NCBI GenBank assembly: GCA_036927565.1
Contig: JAYESD010000001.1
Span: 140,171,415 to 140,235,414, forward strand
Length of the DNA stretch: 64,000 nt
Direction: 5' to 3'
Source: Tuctoria greenei
Taxonomy: Eukaryota > Streptophyta > Magnoliopsida > Poales > Poaceae
Position 1 is the stretch's first letter, and each line of letters opens with the position of its first letter. The position numbers were made by a program, and so were the translations under genes. The notes beneath the pieces were generated by a model. It did no database searches and had not been told where the DNA came from. It saw only the letters and a list, made by a program, of their open reading frames with translations. Below, piece after piece: positions 33,068 to 44,509 of this stretch.

Positions 33068-36000
33068 TGTGGGGACCGGGTCCACAAATTCCAGGAATCG
33101 CCGAGGGTGGTGCCGTGCGATGCGGCACCCAACAGCACACACGAAAAGAATACGACAAAATACAAAGTTTTATTTATATAAACAGCGGAAGTCTTTTACA
33201 ATAATTAATTTACAGTGGAATATAATACTCATAGCTAAACTCTTAGCCTAGCTATGCAAAAGTACATCCATCCAGCCCGCGGATGCTGCACACTAGCAAC
33301 ACACAATTTCCCGGCGGCGTGCAGGGATCCCACTCGGCGGTATACCCGGACGGAGGCATCGCTTCATCCTCGGACCCTTCCTCATACGTCTCACCTGCAA
33401 ACAACTTAATATAGCAACCGTGAGCATGAAGGCTCAACAAGACTTAACTGTCTCACCTAAACATGGACCTCTACATGCAGGGATACTTAACATAGGCATA
33501 GATATTGCAGTAAATGACTCGCCTACATGTTGGTCCTTAATTTTCAAGTTATTAACAGCAGCTTACACGTTTAATAAAGTACCTTTAGTGAGCATATTTG
33601 ACAGCAATAAAAGTTTCAAAACAATTATAATTCAATACATTGTATTCTCCTGGCTTCTTCAGTATTTACTACATCACCGCGCAGTGAACACGCGACACTC
33701 AAATAACTGCGAGGGACGGTGATTGCAATCAGGACACACTCGAATACCACGTCACGTACACCCGTACCTAAGGAGCGTGCCGTGCTCCTCACCACGTCAT
33801 ACGCAGCCACCTTTCACAAGAGAAGTCAAACGCCGAACCGGTCCGGCCATCGCGGGCATAAGGTTCCCACACGGAGAGTGTCTGTGCCCGCTGGAAAATT
33901 TACACCTTACTACCCTCAGCCCATCCCTATTGACAATGGGCTATGCCTCGACATCCAAGTTATCAAGTTACATCGGTTTCCTGGGTTCCATATGCCCAGT
34001 ATGCATCCGGTACTATTCAAACTTGTCCAGTAGGGCCGCACATGGATCGGTCAATCGACACAAGCAGGGCTACACACGTGAGACCACGTCTCGCTGCATC
34101 CTACCCGCTGCTCAGTCTCAATTTCATATTCATAAACCATTCTTCGATCAAATCTTTCCTGTGTGATAAAATCCTATCTCGTGAGTAGATTCCAACTACT
34201 CGACTTCTACCAGATTCCTATGAACATAAGCATGGAATTTTCTACTCATCGGCTGTATACCTACCCAATATTCCATGGGATTTGTGGCTCATGCAAGTGG
34301 AGTAACAAGCACCTTAGCCCTAATGCGCAAAATCATCCTAGACATAAGTGATACAAATATAAACATTGAAATAGCACTTAAATGCAAACCGGGGCTTGCC
34401 TGGCTGTGAGTCAGAGGGATAGTTAGCTTCTGGAAGTAGAGTCTCCAAGGGTTCCGGATCCTCCTCGATCTCGGTCACTTTATGATATGCAATATATAAA
34501 GTACATGTGTGATATTGAAACTATAGAAAAGATCTTATAAACATTGATCAGGTGTGTAAATGATTTTAATTGGCATTGGGATTTTTACAGTGGGCACTAG
34601 GTTCTATGAGGAAGATCTGGACCAACAATTGGAGATGTTCAAGAAAACTTGTTGTCTCTAAAATTCCAACAAATAAAAGTCTACTCTGAATTTTGATTTT
34701 AATTCTGGAGCTTTGTCATGGTTAACAGAGGATGATCTTGGTAGAGGAGGTTCTCCTGGTTCATGTAAAATTTGTTTCACATTTTTCTGAGCTTTCTACA
34801 AAGGAGAAACTGATTTTACAAGTTTGGGGAAAACGTTGAAAAGGTTTCTGGACATTTTCCATTTTTCAATTGACATAGCTGATTTGAACACTTTTTGGTC
34901 CAGTAAATGAAGTCCCATGAACTTGAAATTTGTACTGGGTATCAAGCATATATTTAAGAGTGTTCTGACAAAAATTGGGAATTTTCCAATAAACAGAACA
35001 GGATTAATTAATTTTTCAAGCAATTAGGTCAAAGGAATTAATTTATGAAAATTATTGGAGTTTCATGTTCAAAAAAATGCACCACTGAAAATTTGGGATC
35101 AAGATGAGTCTACAGAATTTATTTGGAAATTTTTGAGCACATCTACTAGGAGTAATGGATTTTAGAAGTTTGATTGAAATCTGGAATTATTTTCCAATTG
35201 GAAAGTTTAAATAAATCAGCCCGTCCCCACTCATTTAAAATGGGCCAATCAGAGCTGGGCCGCACCGAGATCCATGTGGTTAACTCGCACAGCCGCACCG
35301 GATCCGAAGGCCACAGCAGATCCTTCTCGTCTTGCCGAGCGACTGACATGCAGGGCCCGCCAGTCTTCCTCTACCTCGCGACGCGGCGGCGTTCCTCGCC
35401 GGAACGTGGAGGCGCTCCACTGGGCTTGCTGCATTGACCTCCTCTCGGCATGTTATTTGCTGCCTGACCCTAGAATCGGCCGCTCAACACAATGGTGAGG
35501 TCCAATCGCGGTGGCCACGGCCGGAGGCGAGCGTACGACGGCGGCGGCGGAGCTAGGGTTTCGGCGATGGTCGGAATCGATAGGAAATGGCGCAAATACC
35601 TCGGGGAAAAGCTGGAAATGTTCCTAGGAGCATGAGGAAGATGATTTGGAGGTGCAATAGGAGTGAAATGGTCGGCAAGTTCGACTTCAACGGTAGACCG
35701 ACACTTTTTCCATGGCGGTGGGGAAAAACACAAGAACTCGGCCGTTACTCGATAGTTCCTCTTGATTCTTGGTAGAGGGGTGCGCTAGGGGGTATGGATC
35801 AGTATCCATGAACGAATTAAAGGATGGTTGCACGTAGAAAGCGAATTAAACGGAGAAGCTAGATAGTTCATGGGCAACGGCCGAAAGAAAAACTTGAATA
35901 CTTTGCTCGATACTTAAGGAAGTGAAGCACGGGTTTTATCGTGAGTAAGAGCTTGTGATGGCGATCCCTTTTGCTGTTGGAGTCAATGCATGACACTGCT

Positions 36001-36880
36001 TGTTGAGGCTGGCGATGGTGGAGCAGAGGCGACGATCGTCCCCAACTCCGGCGGCGTCCGCGATACTGAAGAATACCACAGATTTAGGTCAGGAAACGTT
36101 GAGCCAACAGTTGGAGAAGGTAGAGCAATGAGCTGGGTTACTTTTTTTGATGCTTGGAGCTTGATCAACCGAGGGCTAGAACAGAGGCACGAAGCCAAGA
36201 ACAGAGGGGCGACAACAATGGTGATGGAGGACTGTTTTCACGGGAGAGCGACGAATTGCGTCGGGGAGAAGCAACCAGTGCTTTAGTAGAGTGGAGAGAA
36301 GAGTTTAGGCCACGCAGCTGCTTGCTCCATGCAGAGAAATCGCAGTGGCACCTCCTCCCGACGTTGAAGCGCGGAGACAGCAGGAAACAGAGGGGCTCCA
36401 TCGGTTCACCGAGTGGGAGAGACTGACTAGTGGGTCCCACTGCCCCCTTAAGCCTATCTTCTCTGCTCCTTAAATTCTCTCACAAATATTGATCCAACAA
36501 TCCTAGATTTTTGTGGAGAGGCCAATTTAAATATAGAGATTATGATTTTGAAATTGGATTTCAAATTTGGATAAACTTCAGATACAATTCAAATTCAAAT
36601 TTGGATTTGAATAGAATTCAATGGAGCCACTAAATTAAATAGCAACTAAGCTTCAAAAATTTTGAAACTTTGCAGAGAGGCTATTTGGAATATTGGGAAT
36701 TTATTGGTGAACTCAGATTTTTAATTTGACAAAGTTTGAACAGGAACTAATTTGAATTTTTGAATCCCTAAATTGAAGTTTAAATTGGTTTGGATTTCTC
36801 AATTGCCATTTGATTTTTTTCCCATTCAAATTTTAACTTTTCCTTTCTAGACTTTGCACCTTGAATTTAGGGCTTTTACA
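33068..36880 (-). repeat. long LTR-like insertion G (3.8 kb)
   Basis: Bounded by the split of gag T: minus-strand ends TGTAAAAGCCC and GGTCCCCACA have the TG..CA form. Flanking 5-mers CCACC and CCATG match at three of five positions, so target duplication is weak. A GC-rich stretch 35220-36440 contains 'cgccgaaaccctagct' (minus strand) like a transcribed leader, between AT-rich flanks. None of the ORFs inside (such as 33723-34166) resembles a gene. It is probably a solo LTR of a long-LTR gypsy family not otherwise present here. Confidence 0.55.
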
Positions 36881-37262
36881 CCATGTCGGGCTGTTGCGAT
36901 GCTGGAGAGGAGCCATGCGCCGGGACATGAAGTCTGGCAGCACCATCAGCAACATCAAGCCATGATCTGCCAGGAACCTGATCCTCTTTAGCGCCAGAGC
37001 ATACTTCTTCTCCAGCTCCAGACACTCCTCCTAGGAAGAATGCTCAGAGGCAGGCTTGTCGATCGGAGGCTCATGCGATCGTGGGCATTGGCCTTCATGA
37101 TCACCCAATCCTCCCTCCAGTTCTCCCACCCCCGGACACAAAAGGGGGTGATGTACATGTATCGACCCTTGCTCTGATGCTGGAAGTAGTAGGCTCCCAA
37201 CAAACTTTTCTTACTCTGCCCGATCGTCTTCATCATGAAGAACTATCGTAACAGTAGCACAA
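36881..37262 (-). pseudogene. Tat-like gag T, conserved block
   Basis: Minus strand: 'HPVVLLLR' (then a stop), 'FFMMKTIGQSKKSLLG', 'AYYFQHQSKGRYMYIT', 'GWENWREDWVIMKAN', and after a frameshift 'RIRFLADHGLMLLMVLPD' and 'FMSRRMAPLQHRNSPTW'. This is the block labelled 'putative gypsy type transposon' in grass proteomes; element U carries a far better preserved homologue at 62511-63964 ('KWDDWKKDWIVVRVEE'). It is flanked by insertion G and a solo LTR. Confidence 0.75.
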
Positions 37263-37267
37263 CTGGG

Positions 37268-38910
37268 TGTAAGTTGTCTAGAGCGAGGGTCAATAGGCTA
37301 AAACCTTGAAATTGACTTAATAAAACTTGATTAGCAGACAGAGAGTGGACTCGTCCGATCAGGTAGGTTAAACGAAAGAATGGTGAGATTTTTCTTGGTT
37401 TTTATATGATCTACTTAGTGCAGAAAATATATAGACAACCTAAAAGTCTGGTGTAGTAGATCCACGAAAATGAAACAACTAGAACTAGGTGGATCACAAG
37501 TTTTAAGCGAAGAACCCTAAAAGTGATCTAACGAAGAACGGGGGACAAATCAAGGTAAGAGACATAATATTTTATCCCGAGGTTCAGCTTCACGGAGAAG
37601 CCTACATCCCCGTTGATGAGTCCACTAAGGACCGGGTTCCTCTCAACACTATACTCACCAAGCCACCACAAATGTCGACTTGTTCTTTCACTAGATCACG
37701 GGTAATCACAACAATCCTTGGGGCAACTAATAATTTGAGTCTAGCACAAACTTAGAACACCCAAAACTCATGAATCAAGACTCAAAAAAACTCGAATCAA
37801 CAGATGAAAGTGAGAGAATCAACCAATAGCTCAAGTCAAAGCAGAACCCTTCTCTCTTCTCTCCCAAATCTCACAAAGCCTCGAGATTCGCTCTTGGGGC
37901 TCAAAGATGTGAAGATAAAGGTGTAGGAGGTCTCTTGGAAGGTTATGGCGGCGCTAGGTTTTGAGAGAGGGCTTTTGAAAGCTAGGGGATCCTTTTCTAT
38001 AGGGGTCCCGACACTTAACCATTTTCTACTAGAAAAAGTGAGAACTAGTCCGGCCTTGGACCCCGATCTAGTCTGTCCTTTGGGGACCAGTGATGTCACC
38101 CTTGACCTACCACAAACTCCCTTGCCACCTTTTGAATTCAAACGGTCACAACACCATGGACTAGTCCATCCAAGAACTGACTAGTTCGACCTCACACATA
38201 ACCTTTTGTTCTGAGTGAGAACAGACAAGGCTGCCTCACCAGACTACTCCGGCCTTAGAGGGCGAACAAGTCTGACCTTCCAGGACTTAGTCTCAGTAGC
38301 CACCTCCAAACTCCAAACGGACTAGTCTGACCCACAATGGACTAGTCCAAACTCAAACATAACCTTTTGTTCCGGCCGGTAATAGACAAGTCAGCATGTC
38401 CGGACTAGTCAGGCCCCTATGGCGGACTAGTCTAGCCTTTTAGGACTTAGTCCTAAAAAGGCTCAAAAACACTCACGACGGACTAGTCCGTCCCCAAACA
38501 AACAAGTTCGAACTCACAAAGTACCTCTTGGTCTGCCTAACATCGCATCAGTCTGATGTGGCAGGACTAGTCCAGCCTTCCAGCCCGGACAAGTCCGACC
38601 TTGTCCTTAGAGCTGCCTCAACTCATCTCTGCAACTAAACCTATTTGGGATAAGAGCTCTTAGGAGATTCTCAATACCATGACTTGTTGAACACACTCTT
38701 AACATGGGGATAAACTGACTTAAAGAATTTTAAACCCTAAATTCTACTCTTCGAGTTTTTTTTGCCTTTTTCCTTCTGTTTCCTTTTTGAGTGTATCCAA
38801 CCCCATCCAACTTTCAATCACCTGTACTTACACTTCCAATGCTCATTAGTCTCTTATGTGTTGTCATTAACTATCAAAACTCATGGGGATTTAGCCTAGA
38901 TGCACTTTCA
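37268..38910 (-). repeat. solo LTR, family A (minus), perfect TSD
   Basis: 1643 bp from TGTAAGTTG to TGCACTTTCA, flanked by CTGGG at 37263-37267 and 38911-38915. It splits gag T. It contains many GGAC palindromes from 38045 to 38600, one exact at 38479-38490, and a TATA-like 'tatagaaaag' on the minus strand near 37997. Both sides continue the gag T sequence, so no element body is present: a solo LTR left by LTR-LTR recombination. Confidence 0.9.
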
Positions 38911-38915
38911 CTGGG

Positions 38916-39145
38916 TGGACCACCACAACATCTCACAGAGGTGCGCGAAGACCGCTGCCACTACGATGGAGTTTGGTGATAGGTGATGAAGATGGAGTCT
39001 GATGACCTCCAGCAGTGTGGGGAGGAAGGAGGACATGGGGGGGCACGAACCCAACTAGCGCATATGTGGTGAAGAGCATGATCCTCCTCGTCTTGCAGCT
39101 TGAGCAGGAGGGATCCGCAGCAAATCCACTACTTCCTCTTCTCAT
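38916..39145 (-). pseudogene. Tat-like gag T, N-terminal piece
   Basis: Minus strand reads 'TYALVGFVPP', shifts frame in a C-run near 39038, then 'MSSFLPTLLEVIRLHL' and 'PNSIVVAAVFAHLCEM'. The order matches the start of the gag in element U ('YAMVGLIPPFSSFFLM', 'LLVSIFVHFCVMWV'). It is cut at 38915 by the solo LTR. Confidence 0.75.
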
Positions 39146-39615
39146 CTTGCCAGCCGAGCAGCTACCTCACTTTCTCCAGGTCTTTACTCCTCTTGTTTAA
39201 TGTGAGGGCGAGGCAATCTTGATGCCATTGGAGCTATTGCGAAGCAAGAAATTGGCGAGGAGGCGAAGCCTCGGGCGATAAGGTGGTAGACAAAGCCTCG
39301 AGTGCAAGGGGTGTGAATGAGGAAGGAACTGCCTTTAGCCACAAAGCTTTGCTTTTACTCACCCCTGCGATCCTTGTGGCACATCGTGCGGGTCGCCTTG
39401 GCTCAGCACGCGCTACACATCCCGCGGAGCCAATGACAGTAGGATCAAGGTCGCTTGTCAGAAGGTCTGGCTTGGGCTGTCAGTCATGCAAGGAAGCCCT
39501 CGATAGTTCTTGAGGAGACAGTGCGGCAGAGGCGCAGAGGCAACATCGAGAGCTGTCACACTTGAAGTCCTGCATCATGTAAAGATCACGTCGCCATGCC
39601 CCATCAAGCAGGAGT
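39146..39615 (-). other. probable leader of element T, no gene seen
   Basis: GC-rich sequence upstream of gag T on its strand, without a convincing ORF; probably the untranslated leader. It ends at the F2 solo LTR. Confidence 0.4.
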
Positions 39616-39620
39616 GGATG

Positions 39621-42504
39621 TGTGACCTGGTTTCAAGAATGAACCAAGTGTGACACATATGTGTGCCCAGAATGTTCAACACACATACACGAGTGCATCA
39701 CAAACGATATTCAAATTATAACCATGTCCCAAATAGTAGTAATAATAGTAGCTTATTACAATATCCAAATAGTCTTGAATATAGGTTCTAATAACACCGC
39801 AGCGGAAAAACAAAGCACTAGTAGGCACCTTCCCCACAGGCAATTTGACAGTAACATGCATGCCTAGTACTCCTCCTAATCCTACGGATACTCCAAATTA
39901 TCACTTGTTACTGAATTAATGTGGGAATAGCAAGAGTGAGTACATGTCGTAGTCAGCAAGTGTGGGAAAGTATGACATGTAGCTTAAACAAGGATGCCAA
40001 TAATGGTTTATTGTAGAAAAGTACATTTCTTTCATAAAAGTAAGAAAATGCGACTCATGATTACTGTGTGAGCTCAATCCCATAATAACCCAAATACCAT
40101 CAGTACCATATCCAATACCATCAATTTGAAATAATTAACCATAATCATCCATAATTATCCATAGCAATCCATATCCAACTCATCATAATCAAACCCATAT
40201 CCCAATTCTAGTTCCATATCTAATTCCAACCATTATTCAATACTCAGATCCATAACTCTAATCATGTGACGGTCCAGGTCGCTCGTAACCGGGAGCACGA
40301 CTATCATGATAGTTTTACACTCTACAGAGATTGTACCACTTAACCCACAACTTTGTGATTTCGTCACCCATCGGCGACTGGAGAAAACTCCATTATGCCA
40401 AATACACTACCATTGGTGTGTGGCCAAGAGATCACAAAATAGCCTTGACAAAGTGACTACCAGCATGTTGCAGACCCACTAAGATTTCACAGGAGGTGGA
40501 CTCAGAACATCCATCCAAGGCCCCCTCTTGTGCCATTCGGATCCCAGGGTAGTCCCACCACTATTGCAAACCCAACCGACTCCCATTCGTGAGCCTTCCA
40601 TATGATCCGAATGATGCTGGCAATACACTAATTAATTGGCTAAGCCGCACCCATACTTGGCCCTGTGGTGGCACTATTATTTTGGATGGTCTCTCCACGA
40701 ACTGGTCCTTAGATCTAAAGCAAGCAAAACCACCAAAACATTCAACCCATTCCACATAACCCGCTTGCTTAGATATCTAGGTTCAATGTTGCTAAAGGGT
40801 CATTATCACCGGTTCACATAGTTCATATGTTCATTAGTTCATAATCAAGTCATTTTGTTATTCCAATCCCAATTAAGTAAAGCGGAGCAAAAGTGTAAAA
40901 TACCCTCTCACCTCTGTACAACATATCCCGAGCAACAAGAATTGGCATACAAGGCTAGTAACCACCTATTATGGGTTGTCCTGTCAAATTGACACAAGCA
41001 TGCAAGTTCGAAATGAAACATTTCAAAAACAGGATCAACATGTTCAAGGGAACTTGCCTTGCTCCAGTGGCTAGTTTGGATTGAGAGCTTCAAAGTTCTA
41101 GTGCTAATGATCCTCGTAAGCCCCTTCTAGAGTGTTTACTTCTATTCCACACAACAAACATGAGAACAATCATTAGAATCATAAAATACTCATATAGTAC
41201 TCAATATGCCATGATGTGCGTGAATGATGCAATTATGATGTAATACATGTTACTAGGTTACTATTGTTGCTTACTAACCAGTTACAATTGAGTTTTACAT
41301 GTTTTAGCAAGTTTCGAGTCATTTCAGGAAAAACAGGGAAAGTTTCAGGAATTCAGAGGCTGGACTAGTCCGCACAATGGGTCGGACATGTCCGCTCTGG
41401 ACTAGATTAGTCTGCCAAGGACTAGACAAGTCCGCTATGTCTAGGGTTTTGCAAACTTCTCAACTAGGGCATGGTTTGAATCAAGAGTGGGATCAAAATT
41501 GACATGGAAAGTTGGATTTAGGGCAAATATTGTGAGGTCAAAGGTTGAACAGTCGAGGATCTGGTGCAACGCGTGAAACTTGACGTCTAGATCCGTTGAT
41601 GATGAATTGGTAGAAAGACGTAGAAGAAGAACATTGATGTTGAAAAGTCGATAAAGAAGATCGTAGCAGCAACAACGATCTTGCTTGATTCTCCCTCTTC
41701 CTTCTCTCCTCTTTCCCCTTTCTTCCTTGCAGTGAAGATTTCTTCCTCCTTAGATGGCAGTTCACGATGAGAAAGAGGCGGTGAGAGTTTTCCTCTAATG
41801 TGGGCAGAGTGAGGAGAGAGTTATGGGTCGTTTATATAGGAAGAAGGAGTGGTGGAGTTATAGTGGAATCCAAGTAGGAAACGGTGGCAAACAAGTAGGG
41901 GCCTTGGTGGGGTCCCACTTGGGCTCCTCAATGGTGGGGCATGACGTTCTAGGGCCCAAATAAGTCAATTACCCAAAAACTCATTGTGGGGAAAAATAAG
42001 GATCCGAGTCAAAACCATAGAAACCGGACTAGTACGTATGAGAGCCGGACAAGTCCGTTCGGGTACAAAGAGGAATATCGGGACAAGTCCAGTGTTGTGC
42101 CGGATAAGTCCACTAATTTATAGTGAGTTGGTCCGAAGTGTTCCAGTAACAATTATCGTACTAGTCCGTAGATGTAACGGACAAGTCCGGGGGAAAACAG
42201 AAACACAACCGGATTAGTCCGTAAATTTATCGGACAAGTCTCGACGGGAACAAAAACAAATTCGGAGTAGTCCATACCAAGTGTCGGACAAGTCCGTTGT
42301 TATGAAGAGAATTGGATTTAGCCATAACAGACGAGTACACCAGACTAGTGTGGGTTCAGGTCCGGACAAATCTGCACCCAAAACTGAATTTAATTGCTGT
42401 TTTGCCTCTAACTCAATTTATTCTTGTTCCTTTTTGTGTTGCATTATATTAAACATGTATGAGGATGAATCCAATGCGTGATGGATGAAGATGAGAGTGT
42501 TATA
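39621..42504 (-). repeat. solo LTR, family F (minus), perfect TSD
   Basis: 2884 bp; aligns inverted with 8412-11192 along its length. Ends TGTGACC and GTGTTATA (terminal CA changed to TA). GGATG flanks both sides (39616-39620 and 42505-42509). Minus-strand TATA at 41831-41840, palindrome pairs at 42025-42296 upstream and about 41361-41394 downstream, the same layout as the other copy. Confidence 0.9.
42025..42296. promoter_or_regulatory. paired palindrome array in U3 of F2 LTR
   Basis: Motif starts at 42025/42046, 42080/42101, 42157/42178, 42210/42231 and 42263/42285: each pair is 21-22 bp apart, and pairs follow each other every 53-77 bp, the last three every 53 bp. The last four pairs mostly combine a TA-centred with an AA-centred motif. 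Confidence 0.8.
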
Positions 42505-42900
42505 GGATGTCTGTCTGCGATGTTAGGGGCATGCTGCCCCTCAACTGCCAAAAAAGAGAATCGAAAAGGCCGCGAGGGAAGTAAAGAAGAAAGCCACACC
42601 TACGGGATTGTCACCTCCCCCGAGGTGGGCCCGAGGGCCACTATAAATACCCTGCATACTGGGTACCCCCGCGCACAGGATGAAAAGGCTAAGGACCTTG
42701 CCTCTTCTGTAGAGGCATGCTCCGATGCTGCGATGTGCCCAATAGGCCTCGACACCACCTCCCCGCAGAGGTGGGCTCCGGACCTACCACGTGTCCTGCG
42801 GGGCTGGACCCCGTCTCTCCTCAGAGGTGGGCTCTGGACCCGCCACTTGTCCCGCATGCCGTGGAACTCACCTCTCCATAGAGGTGGGCTCTAGACCTGC
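42505..42900. repeat. GC-rich region with 56-bp minisatellite, left part
   Basis: After about 250 bp of unassigned sequence, including a TATA-like 'ctataaatacc' near 42642, units of about 56 bp begin: 'gaggtgggct' at 42768, 42824 and 42881, each followed by a CACGTGTCC-like sequence and a short 'cctctcc..agagg' inverted repeat. The plus-strand ORF 42478-42894 follows from the repeat and is not taken as a gene. Confidence 0.75.
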
Positions 42901-43160
42901 TGAAAGTGCATCTAGACATCCCATGTGGGTTTTGGTTGATTTATGACAAGAAAATTAGATCCTAACTAAAATGCTGAGATGAGCGCAGGTTTTAATGAAA
43001 TCATGAAGAAAGTGCAAAAATAAGGGAGAGTGAGAAATCAAGCTGAAAGTAGCTCAAGAAATGATTAAGATACTCTTTGTGTATGGATTGTGTTGGAGAA
43101 ACACACCCCAAGAGCTCAAGCTAATTTTAATCACTCTCACTGCACAAATTCATACAGGTC

Positions 43161-43700
43161 CGGACTACTCCGATATACCCCGGACTAGTCTGCTATCTCT
43201 ATGTTAAAAATCGGACAAGTCCTCCCAATGCAGACTTGTTTGCACACACCATCCAGTTTACACAAACAGGACTAGTCTGATATCACCACGGACTAGTCCG
43301 ATAATATCTTTCTGACTAAGATCGGACTAGTCCTTCCCAGTGCGGACTAGCCCTCAGCACTTCACAGTTTTGCACGAAATCATACAAGTCTGATATCAGC
43401 ATGGACTAGTTTGATATCCTTCTGACCCAAATCGAAAAAAGTCTGATATATGCCCAGATTAGTCCAAAAAACCTTTTGATTAAAATCAGACAAGTCCTCC
43501 AAGTGCGGACTTGTCCCCAATTCACTAAGGGTTTTACCACACCGGACTAGTCCGATATGTGCCGGACTAGTCCGATCTTCTCCAGAGACAAAAACGGACT
43601 AGTCCGCCCCTGGTCGGAGAAGTCTGATAATTAGGGGCACTTAGGGTTTCCCACACGCCGCACACCGGACTTGTCTGGAGTCCACCATGGACTAGTCTGG
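43161..43700. promoter_or_regulatory. paired palindrome array in U3 of family A LTR
   Basis: Pair starts 43161/43181, 43212/43231, 43268/43289, 43323/43343, 43381/43402, each 19-21 bp apart, pairs repeating at 51-58 bp. Four exact CGGACTAGTCCG occur at 43289, 43543, 43563 and 43595. The array stops about 40 bp before the TATA box. Confidence 0.85.
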
Positions 43701-43738
43701 ACTTTGATAACCCTAACGGTAACCCTTGGAAACCCTAG

Positions 43739-43747
43739 TATAAATAG
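43739..43747 (+). promoter_or_regulatory. TATA box in family A LTR
   Basis: TATAAATAG just after 'aaaccctag'; the same string is at 23365-23374 (minus) in the C LTR. Confidence 0.7.
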
Positions 43748-44509
43748 AGGTGCACGGCCCAACTATGACCACTCTGAACCCCCTACGCCGTCACACCTTC
43801 CAAGAGCCTAGAAAACACATCTCTCCACACAATCCAACGCAAGAATGATCAAATCATTGAGGATTAACGTTAGATCAAAGGAGGGACATGATTCTTTAGG
43901 TTTTGAGCTCTTGGGTTTGATTCTCTCGCACACTCTTATTCTTTATTCTATATAATTCGAGTGTGTTGGTGGTGTCTTCAGTTGTAAATCTTGGGGAGCC
44001 GTCAACTTGTGAGAAGTCCCCTTGAACACGGTTATTCTTACCCCTTTGTGATTAGTGGAAGAGGATCGGCCTCCGTGGCGATTCGATGAGGGTAGGGTTG
44101 GTGAAGACCCGATACTTTTGTGGACTCCTCAACGTGGATGTAGGTTGCCTTCGTGGGAACCGAACCACGGGATAAAAATCTTGTGTCTTCACTTTGTATT
44201 TATTGTCCATTGCATCTAGGGTTTAATTGATCTTAGTCAATTTACGTCAAAACTTGAAACTAAGGTTACCTTGTGCTATCTTCAGTTTAATTGAAGCAAT
44301 ATACTCTAGTTACATCTTAATTTCCGCTGCATAGAATACTTGGATCGAGATCATCGATCAAACTTGATTGATCTAGTCCGCACACACCAGACTAGTCCGC
44401 ACACTACCAGACTAGTCTGATTTATCGGTATTTGATCAAGTTGCTGAGTGTTGCAGGTTTTGACTAAAAATCAAAAAGGCCTATTCACCCCCCCTCTATG
44501 CCACATTCA

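Larger units (their letters stand above)
42901..44509 (+). repeat. solo LTR, family A (plus), inside the minisatellite
   Basis: 1609 bp from TGAAAGTGCA to CCACATTCA; flanks CCTGC (42896-42900) and CCTAC (44510-44514), a TSD with one change. It holds the clearest array of palindromes (43161-43700) ahead of TATAAATAG at 43739-43747. No coding. Confidence 0.9.

Noticed and set aside
33719..34166. Overlapping plus-strand ORFs of 104 and 147 codons.
   Set aside because: They lie in LTR-like insertion G, overlap each other and show no protein-like conservation.
35174..36440. Cluster of short ORFs on both strands in the GC-rich island of G.
   Set aside because: Multiple overlapping frames, none with a known motif; typical of GC-rich non-coding DNA.
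42478..42894. 138-codon ORF over the minisatellite.
   Set aside because: Encoded largely by repeat units of 56 bp, starting inside the F2 LTR; not a gene.
43161..43700. Regularly spaced short repeats as a possible CRISPR array.
   Set aside because: Repeats are 12 bp, diverged and in a plant LTR upstream of a TATA box; no cas genes, and the spacing is not CRISPR-like.
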